Of a DNA stretch of 20,705 nucleotides, positions 1 through 5,699 are shown in pieces; position 1 is the stretch's first letter; each line of letters starts with the position of its first letter. The position numbers were made by a program, and so were the translations under genes. This DNA comes from Avelusimicrobium sp963660385 (GTDB lineage: Bacteria; Elusimicrobiota; Elusimicrobia; Elusimicrobiales; Elusimicrobiaceae): NCBI GenBank assembly GCA_963660385.1, contig CAVKWQ010000028.1, forward strand, positions 1 through 20,705. Reading direction: 5' to 3'. The notes under the pieces were generated by a model. The model saw nothing but the letters and a program-made list of their open reading frames with translations, was not told where the DNA came from and did no database searches.

Positions 1-100
1 TCGGGCTTACGCCCGGAGTTCTTGCGAGCGGAATGTATAGACCCCGTACAGAAACACTACGGGGTGCCGCCTAGCGGTAAGGGCGGCAATTCAGTATGAC
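1..100 (+). repeat. Hairpin-rich intergenic repeat, related to the pilin-leader insert
   Basis: No gene is visible in bases 1-234. The first 100 bases hold three stem-loops in a row: CGGGC/GCCCG (2-6 and 11-15), ACCCCGTA/TACGGGGT (41-48 and 58-65, 9-nt loop) and TGCCGCC/GGCGGCA (65-71 and 82-88). The middle hairpin has the core CCGTACAGAAACACTACGG at 44-62. It matches 17 of 19 bases of a hairpin on the minus strand at 20540-20522, inside the pilin gene. Both copies also have TTGCGA upstream and ATGAC at the downstream end. I read this as a member of a dispersed palindromic repeat family that may extend beyond the left edge. It could instead be the tail of an untranslated RNA. Confidence 0.55.
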
Positions 101-155
101 CTCTTATATAAATAACGACAAAAGCCTCTCTGGGCTGACACCCAACAAACACAAC

Positions 156-180
156 AAAAAGCCCCGGGAAAATCCGGGGC
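156..180 (-). terminator. Intrinsic terminator after mscL
   Basis: On the minus strand GCCCCGGA, a 4-nt T-rich loop and the complementary arm ending GGGGC (161-180) are followed at once by five T residues (160-156). It lies about 55 bp beyond the mscL stop codon and should end the secA-to-mscL transcript. Confidence 0.85.
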
Positions 181-234
181 AATAGAACGATACAACAACA
201 TTTCTACAACAAAACAACCGTTAAATAATTAACG

Positions 235-705
235 TTATTTGAGTTCGGAAGTGCAATGCGGGCAGCGGGTGGCTTCCAGCGGAATTTCCGAGCAGCAGAA
301 CGGGCACTTTTTGGTGGTGGGAGCGGCGGCCGGTTCTTCCACTTTTTTCAAATTGTCCAATTTGTTAATCAGTTTAATGAGCAAGAAAATACAAAACGCC
401 ACAATTAAGAAACTGATGACCGCGTTTAAAAAGTTACCTACGTTAAGCGTGGTCGCGCCGGCGGCTTGGGCCGCGGACAAAGAAGCATACGGGGCGGGCA
501 CTTGGGCGCCGTCTTTAATGACGATAAACCAGTTGGAAAAATCCACCTTGCCCATTAAAAGCCCCAAGGGCGGCATCATCACATCGGCCACCATAGAGTT
601 CACAATTTTAGTAAATGCACCGCCGATAATGATACCGACAGCCATATCAATCACGTTGCCGCGCATTACGAATTTTTTAAATTCGCCCAGCATATTTTTA
701 ATCAT
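235..705 (-). CDS. mscL: Large-conductance mechanosensitive channel MscL with C-terminal zinc ribbon
   Basis: This is an inner-membrane tension-gated channel that releases solutes during hypo-osmotic shock. The 156-residue product opens with the family signature: an N-terminal amphipathic helix (FKKFVMRGNVIDMAVGIIIG, 9-28), TM1 to about residue 45, a periplasmic loop at about 50-88, and TM2 at about 91-113. After a basic segment and a short Pro/Ala linker, residues 134-151 form CPFC-x10-CPHC, which looks like a zinc ribbon in the cytoplasmic tail. E. coli MscL (136 residues) lacks it. The start at 705 has AAGGAG 7 nt upstream. The gene is last in the secA operon, 10 nt after the CofE-like gene. 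Family assignment is very secure; metal binding is inferred from the four cysteines. Confidence 0.97.
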   Translation of the reverse strand: MIKNMLGEFKKFVMRGNVIDMAVGIIIGGAFTKIVNSMVADVMMPPLGLLMGKVDFSNWFIVIKDGAQVPAPYASLSAAQAAGATTLNVGNFLNAVISFLIVAFCIFLLIKLINKLDNLKKVEEPAAAPTTKKCPFCCSEIPLEATRCPHCTSELK

Positions 706-715
706 TTTTGTCTCC

Positions 716-1423
716 TTATTTTATTAATTTCGCCGCCTTAAAAAGCGGTGTAAACAAATCGTTTCCTACGGGATATTTTATTTCCTGCGGGTCCGTTTTA
801 TCCGCAAATTCCACCGGGGCGCCTTCCACCACGCACAAGGGGCGCCGTTCGTCGGCCTCGCCCATTGTCAGCGCGCAAGCAGCCGCCAAGGAATCCGCCA
901 TATCCACCAGCGTAACATCCAATTTTTTGCCAAAAATATCGGGCTTTCCGCGCAAATCTTTTACGCCCTTAAATCCGCTGTATGATACCGCCGCGCCGAT
1001 AATTCCCGCGCGCAAGGGCAAAATCATACTGTCCGTAATAATCACGCCCAAATTTTGTACGTTCCACGCCTTTTTTAAGGCGCCACGCAGTTCGTCCGCA
1101 CACGCGTACAAATCGCGCGGTAAAAGCAACAGTTTTCCGTCCGCGTTGGATTCGTCAATCCCGGCGTTGGTCATAATCATACCGCTTTTTAACGTAAGCC
1201 ACGCAAGCGGCGTTTTTAAGGCGGCGTCGCTTTCCTGCCGGATTAAATTTTCCTTTTGCGCGCGGCTTTCGTACGGGACAGAAAGCCCCTTCCACAAACA
1301 AACGAGTTTAGACGAAACCGTCAACACCGTTTTGTCCGCCACCGACGGGATATACCGCACGATAAAGGCGGGCAGGTCGGCGGACTCTTTAAAAATATCG
1401 GTTTGTACGGGAGTAATCTTCAT
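716..1423 (-). CDS. CofE-like gamma-glutamyl ligase family protein
   Basis: The 235-residue protein resembles the F420-0:gamma-glutamyl ligase (CofE) fold. Visible landmarks are a substrate-binding segment MTNAGIDESN (84-93), LLLLPRD (98-104), LGVIITDS (125-132), and a later D-x-F-G-KKLDVT block (162-171). In true CofE the ITDT motif is followed by GRPWR; here the equivalent stretch is MILPLR, so the canonical motif is altered. No other F420 gene is in the window. Related proteins in bacteria without F420 are often labelled putative folate-metabolism gamma-glutamate ligases, which is the more cautious reading. Its ATG overlaps the hemW TGA (ATGA, 1420-1423), implying translational coupling. 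The substrate is unknown to me. Confidence 0.75.
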   Translation of the reverse strand: MKITPVQTDIFKESADLPAFIVRYIPSVADKTVLTVSSKLVCLWKGLSVPYESRAQKENLIRQESDAALKTPLAWLTLKSGMIMTNAGIDESNADGKLLLLPRDLYACADELRGALKKAWNVQNLGVIITDSMILPLRAGIIGAAVSYSGFKGVKDLRGKPDIFGKKLDVTLVDMADSLAAACALTMGEADERRPLCVVEGAPVEFADKTDPQEIKYPVGNDLFTPLFKAAKLIK

Positions 1424-2520
1424 TGGTCAAACGGGGCTACAAAACTGCAAAAAACTTCGTTGGCTAAAAATAACCCCTCTAATGTTAATTTTACCTTTTT
1501 TCCCGCCCGCTCCAAAAGGCCGCTTTGGATATGCTTTTCAATATCTTTGCCGAAAAGTTGCTCTTGCTCAGGCGTAAGTTCTATGCCGTCTAACAGGCGC
1601 AACCCCAACATTAAATTTTCGCCCTCGTGTTCTTTGCCTTCCAGTTTTTCGCTGTACACAATAGGGTTTTTGCCCTCGTTTATGCGGGCAATAAAATCAG
1701 CCACGTCATCGGTATTTTGGCTGCGCACGCCGCCTAAATAACTGGCGGCCCCGCTGCCTAAGCCTAAGTATTCGCCGTTGTGCCAATAGTGCGTATTGTG
1801 CTTGGCTTCCCGCCCGGGCAAGGCAAAGTTGGAAATTTCGTAATGGTGATATCCCGCCGCCTGCAAACGCGTATGCGCTTCTTCCAGCATACGGCGCATT
1901 AGCAACTGGTCGCACACAATCCCGCGCTCAAAAAACGGAGTTCCTTCTTCTATCTGCAAACCATAAACGGACAAATGTTCCGGGTGTAAGTCCACCAATT
2001 TTTGCAAACCGTCCAAAAAACTTTGCAGACTTTGCCCCGGCACTCCGGCAATTAAATCTACATTAATATTGGTAAAGCCCGCTTGGCGTGCCGCCGCATA
2101 GGCCGACAAAAAAGTTTGCACATTATGCACGCGGCCCAAGGTTTTCAGTTCCGCGTCGTTAAAACTTTGAAGCCCCATACTGATACGGTTAAAGCCAGCA
2201 CGCTTTAAAACCGCCAACTTTTCAGCGGTTAAACTTTCCGGGTTGGCCTCTATGGTGCTTTCTTCAAAATGGGAAACCGGGCCAAAGTGGCGGGCAACTA
2301 GGGCGCACAACTCTTCCAACTGGCTAGTAGTTAGTAAACTGGGCGTTCCCCCACCGATATACAGCGTGCTAAACTCCCGCTTGGGGGCCGAAGAGGCGGA
2401 TTTATTAAGCGCCTGCAAATAAGCGGAAATTAAATTTTCCCGCCCTGCAAAAGAAGCAAAATCGCAATAATTGCACTTTTGCTTGCAGAACGGGATATGG
2501 AAATAAAGGCCGGTAGTCAT
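1420..2520 (-). CDS. hemW: Radical SAM HemW-like protein (coproporphyrinogen oxidase-like family)
   Basis: The 366-residue protein starts with the radical SAM 4Fe-4S motif CKQKCNYC (12-19) followed directly by DF. That YCDF pattern is typical of HemW rather than of HemN, which has CxC. GGGTPS follows near residue 58, and the HemN-type C-terminal region is present. HemW is described as a heme-binding or heme-delivering chaperone, not a coproporphyrinogen dehydrogenase, and genes of this type are frequently misannotated hemN. Its ATG overlaps the last base of the prfB TAA (TAATG around 2520), and its own stop overlaps the start of the CofE-like gene, so it is translated within the same coupled operon. 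No other heme biosynthesis genes are in view. Confidence 0.9.
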   Translation of the reverse strand: MTTGLYFHIPFCKQKCNYCDFASFAGRENLISAYLQALNKSASSAPKREFSTLYIGGGTPSLLTTSQLEELCALVARHFGPVSHFEESTIEANPESLTAEKLAVLKRAGFNRISMGLQSFNDAELKTLGRVHNVQTFLSAYAAARQAGFTNINVDLIAGVPGQSLQSFLDGLQKLVDLHPEHLSVYGLQIEEGTPFFERGIVCDQLLMRRMLEEAHTRLQAAGYHHYEISNFALPGREAKHNTHYWHNGEYLGLGSGAASYLGGVRSQNTDDVADFIARINEGKNPIVYSEKLEGKEHEGENLMLGLRLLDGIELTPEQEQLFGKDIEKHIQSGLLERAGKKVKLTLEGLFLANEVFCSFVAPFDQ

Positions 2521-3638
2521 TACTTTTTATTTTCTGCTTCGTGGTTTAAAAAGGCAAAAATAAACGGGTCCAAATCGCCGTCCATTACGGCGTTGATTTG
2601 GGAAGTTTCGTACCCGCTGCGTAAGTCCTTCACCAACTGGTACGGCATAAACACATACGAGCGGATTTGGTGGCCCCAGGCAATTTCGCCCTTTTGGCCG
2701 TAGCGTTTTTCGGCCTCGCCGCGCTTTTTATCCATTTCCATTTCGTACAGTTTGGCTTTAAGCATCTTCATAGCCGTTTGGCGGTTTTGCAACTGGCTGC
2801 GCTCAATGCGGCAGGACACCACAATCCCCGTAGGAATATGCAACAGGCGCACCGCAGATTCCACCTTGTTTACGTTTTGTCCGCCGTGGCCGCCCGCACG
2901 CGAGGTTTCCAGTTGGATATCCTTTTCCGGGATTTCAATGTTGATATCCTCGTCAATATCCGGCAGTACGTCGCACGAAGCAAAGGATGTATGGCGGCGG
3001 GCATTGGCATCAAAGGGCGACACGCGCACCAAGCGGTGCACGCCGTTTTCCCCTTTTAAGTAGCCATAAGCAAAGGGGCCTTCCACCATTGCGGAAAGCG
3101 TTTTGATACCCGCTTCATCGCCGGGTTGTGCGTCCAATACGGAAAATTTAAAGCCGTGCTGTTCGGCCCAGCGCGTGTACATACGCACCAGCATTTGCGC
3201 CCAGTCGCAAGATTCTGTGCCGCCCGCTCCGGCGTGAATTGTCAAAATGGCGTTTAGTTTGTCGTTTGGGTCCGACAGGCGGATTTCGCCCTCTTTTTTA
3301 GCCACTTGTTTTTCGGTTTCCTGCAACGAAGCGGCCAAGGCGGCCAGTTCGTTTTGGTCCTGCATTTCCTTGCACAGGTCAAACCAAGCGCGGTCGTCCT
3401 CCATTTTTTTATGGAGCGCGTAAAAGGTGTCAATAGAGGTTTTTAATAAATCAATTTGGCGGCTGACGTCCTTGGCCTTTTTGGTATCGTTCCAAAAGGC
3501 GGGGTCCGCCGACTGCGCCTGCAAGGCGGCCAATTCCTGTTTTTTGCCGGAAATGTCGTCTATGGATTCAATCTTGGCCACACGGGCGGCTAAATCGGAA
3601 ATTGTCTGTTCTACATCTTTAAATTCAATATTATTCAT
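2520..3638 (-). CDS. prfB: Peptide chain release factor 2 (RF2), without programmed frameshift
   Basis: RF2 ends translation at UGA and UAA. The 372-residue product has the SPF recognition tripeptide at 207-209 (VRVSPFDANARRHTS) and the catalytic GGQ at 252-254 in GGHGGQNVNKVESAV. I start it at the ATG at 3638 (MNNIEFKDVEQ), which matches the family N terminus. The frame stays open further upstream to 3746, but that stretch only overlaps the end of lnt and has no RF2 similarity. Many bacterial prfB genes need a +1 shift at an in-frame UGA near codon 25. Here the equivalent region (ESIDDISGKKQEL) reads straight through, so this autoregulation is absent. The start overlaps the lnt stop by 8 nt. 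Confidence 0.97.
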   Translation of the reverse strand: MNNIEFKDVEQTISDLAARVAKIESIDDISGKKQELAALQAQSADPAFWNDTKKAKDVSRQIDLLKTSIDTFYALHKKMEDDRAWFDLCKEMQDQNELAALAASLQETEKQVAKKEGEIRLSDPNDKLNAILTIHAGAGGTESCDWAQMLVRMYTRWAEQHGFKFSVLDAQPGDEAGIKTLSAMVEGPFAYGYLKGENGVHRLVRVSPFDANARRHTSFASCDVLPDIDEDINIEIPEKDIQLETSRAGGHGGQNVNKVESAVRLLHIPTGIVVSCRIERSQLQNRQTAMKMLKAKLYEMEMDKKRGEAEKRYGQKGEIAWGHQIRSYVFMPYQLVKDLRSGYETSQINAVMDGDLDPFIFAFLNHEAENKK

Positions 3639-5262
3639 AAGCAAAAACCATTGTGGAAACCAGCAGCGTAAAAAAGACCGCCGCGCACAGCCAAGCGAAC
3701 CAATCGCCAAACTGCGTATAAAAGTTTTGTCTGTCCCCGACCGCAAGCGGTACGGAGGCGGTTAAAATCTCCTGCGTAAACAGGCCGGATTGCTTTTCAA
3801 TGCGGCCAAACGGGTCAATATACGCCGAAAACCCCGTGTTGGCGGCGCGGAGTACGGGGCGCCCCGTTTCCACCGCGCGCAATACGTTTACGGCCAAATG
3901 CTGGTACGGCGCGGCCGTTTTAAAGAACCAGGCATCATTAGTGATATTTACAAAAAATTTAGCCCCTTGGCGGTTTTGCGAGAGCCACAACTGCGGGAAA
4001 ATGCTTTCGTAGCAAATCGTTTCGCCCACCGCCACGCCGGATACGTCCAACGGTTTTTGCTCGCGCGGGCCCGGGGTAAAGGCGCCCAGTTCGCCCAGCA
4101 CTTCTACATTTTTAAAGGCCGAGCGGACGAGATTTTCCAGCGGGATATATTCCCCAAACGGCACGAGTTTTATTTTGCGGTAATTCTGCCAATCCCCCTC
4201 ATTGGGCGGGAGCAAATAGGCCCCTACATATTGGTTGGTTTCGTTCTCCACATTGGAGCCGATAAACTGGTACGCGCCCGAACGGGCGGCAATATCTTCA
4301 AACAAATCGGTATATTTTTCCTCGGTCAACGCACCGGGCACAGCGCTTTCGGGCCAGACGGCCAACATCAAATTTTTGCCCTCTAATTGGGCGCCCAACT
4401 GTTCCAAGGTATCGGTAATTTCGGCCTCGTATTCGGGGCTCCATTTTTTGTATTGGTCTATATTGGGCTGGATAAGCGCGGTATTTAAACTTAAAAGCGG
4501 CTGGCGCATTTCGCCAAGCGGTTTAGCGGGCAATACCTTGTGCCCATAGCCATACACACCCACAAAAACAAGCGCGGCCAATACCATATGCCACACGCCC
4601 TTTTTTACCCCTCTTTCAACAAAAGCCCAACCGATAGAAGCCCCCACAAAAGCAATTACAAAACTAACGCCATATACACCCGTAAAAGAAGCAATTTGAA
4701 GCATTTCGGGCGCATTCCATTGGGTGTAACCCAGCATAATCCACGGGAAGCCCAAAAAGTAAAAAGCAACCGTTTGGTGCACCCACTCCAAGGCCACCAC
4801 GCCGCACGCAACGAGCACCGGGAAAAATCCCCCCGTACGCTTTAAAAAGTAGCAAGCGCCGCCCAATATCGCAAACTGTACGGCTAACAGCCCGCTTAAC
4901 CCCAGCCAAGCGGCCACGGAAAGCCCCTGCGAAAGGCCCCCACCGTGCAAACAAGTGTAATAAATCCAATATAAAATCCCCGCGTTAAACAGCAGGGCCG
5001 TCAGCCAGCCATAAAAAAAAGAGGACCAAAATCCTTTGATTTTAGCCACTCCCCAAATAAACGGCGCCAACGCAAACCACGCCAAAAAGTGCTGGGAGTT
5101 ATTGGGATAACTTTGGTACATCAGCCAAGCCGTGCCCAGCATACAAGCCAGCAAAAAAACAATCCGCGCCGCACCCAAGAGTACGGTTTTAACACGCACC
5201 CAGGCGGAAGATTTCTCCGCCTGGGCGTCTTGTTGTGAAATAGTTTCCCTAAACTCCCGCAT
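3631..5262 (-). CDS. lnt: Apolipoprotein N-acyltransferase
   Basis: Lnt adds the third acyl chain to the N-terminal cysteine of lipoproteins on the periplasmic side of the inner membrane. The 543-residue protein has a hydrophobic N-terminal half with about six to seven membrane segments (roughly 30-240). A nitrilase-type domain follows, containing the expected Glu-Lys-Cys triad: E305 in AVWPESAVPG, K363 in YRKIKLVPFGEYIP and C417 in GETICYE. A last hydrophobic segment at 521-541 anchors the C terminus. Length is close to the usual 500-550 residues. The start at 5262 is 5 nt after the stop of the Cys-rich gene, with AAGG just upstream. The gene supports a diderm envelope. Lipoprotein maturation directly behind secA is a sensible functional grouping. 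Confidence 0.96.
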   Translation of the reverse strand: MREFRETISQQDAQAEKSSAWVRVKTVLLGAARIVFLLACMLGTAWLMYQSYPNNSQHFLAWFALAPFIWGVAKIKGFWSSFFYGWLTALLFNAGILYWIYYTCLHGGGLSQGLSVAAWLGLSGLLAVQFAILGGACYFLKRTGGFFPVLVACGVVALEWVHQTVAFYFLGFPWIMLGYTQWNAPEMLQIASFTGVYGVSFVIAFVGASIGWAFVERGVKKGVWHMVLAALVFVGVYGYGHKVLPAKPLGEMRQPLLSLNTALIQPNIDQYKKWSPEYEAEITDTLEQLGAQLEGKNLMLAVWPESAVPGALTEEKYTDLFEDIAARSGAYQFIGSNVENETNQYVGAYLLPPNEGDWQNYRKIKLVPFGEYIPLENLVRSAFKNVEVLGELGAFTPGPREQKPLDVSGVAVGETICYESIFPQLWLSQNRQGAKFFVNITNDAWFFKTAAPYQHLAVNVLRAVETGRPVLRAANTGFSAYIDPFGRIEKQSGLFTQEILTASVPLAVGDRQNFYTQFGDWFAWLCAAVFFTLLVSTMVFAYE

Positions 5263-5267
5263 ATGCC

Positions 5268-5699
5268 TTAAAACCGTATCTTACACACATTTTCCACGCA
5301 TACGGCTTGTGCATCCGGGCTGCACTCCCGCACCGTAGAAGGCGCGCCGTCCGGGCAGGCCTTGGCTACGAGGTTAGACTGCATTTTGTTAAAGTCCAGC
5401 GTAAATTCGGCATTAATGGCCGTTACGCCCGAAGGCCCCACCAAGCAACCGCACGGGTCTTTATCTACGATAATGCAATCCTCGTCGGCTTGGCAGCGGT
5501 ACATCCGGCGCACTTGCGCCTTAGCCGCGGCCGCGGCGGCTTCTTTATGTTGTTCCTCGGCCTTGGCGTCCATTTCCTGCGAATTAAGCGCAGGGACGCT
5601 TACTTCTATGGGGGCATCCTTGCTGTATAACAGCGGCAAGAGGGCAATCACGCCCACGGCACAGCACAGCAAAAGCAGTTCTTTTATCTTATATTTCAT
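5268..5699 (-). CDS. Membrane-anchored cysteine-rich periplasmic protein, unknown function
   Basis: I do not recognise a named family. The 143-residue product starts at ATG 5699, whose ATGA overlaps the secA stop at 5696-5698. A longer start six codons upstream lies inside secA and is less likely. Residues about 8-25 form one hydrophobic segment with positives before it, a signal anchor or uncleaved signal peptide. An Ala/Glu/Lys-rich helical stretch follows, then a compact domain with eight cysteines in the order RC, DC, PC-GC, AC, EC, VC, VC, ending close to the C terminus. That number suits four disulfides in an oxidising periplasm. The spacing C-x5-C and the CGC followed by an A-I-N segment recall small secreted Cys-rich domains of other Gram-negatives. 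Its position between secA and lnt suggests an envelope role, but that is only context. Confidence 0.85.
   Translation of the reverse strand: MKYKIKELLLLCCAVGVIALLPLLYSKDAPIEVSVPALNSQEMDAKAEEQHKEAAAAAAKAQVRRMYRCQADEDCIIVDKDPCGCLVGPSGVTAINAEFTLDFNKMQSNLVAKACPDGAPSTVRECSPDAQAVCVENVCKIRF

Noticed and set aside
1..234. A tRNA or other named RNA gene at the window start
   Set aside because: The stem-loops do not form a cloverleaf or any RNA family I recognise; a repeat element explains them better.
239..727. Long open frame antisense to mscL
   Set aside because: It is a mirror of a conserved channel gene, has no ribosome site and resembles no protein.
3639..3746. N-terminal extension of RF2 to 3746
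   Set aside because: It lies inside the lnt coding end in another frame, has no RF2 similarity, and the ATG at 3638 fits the family start.
3790..4386. 198-codon plus-strand open frame within lnt
   Set aside because: It is the antisense of a catalytic, conserved domain; its composition (Arg, His, Phe rich) is typical of shadow frames.
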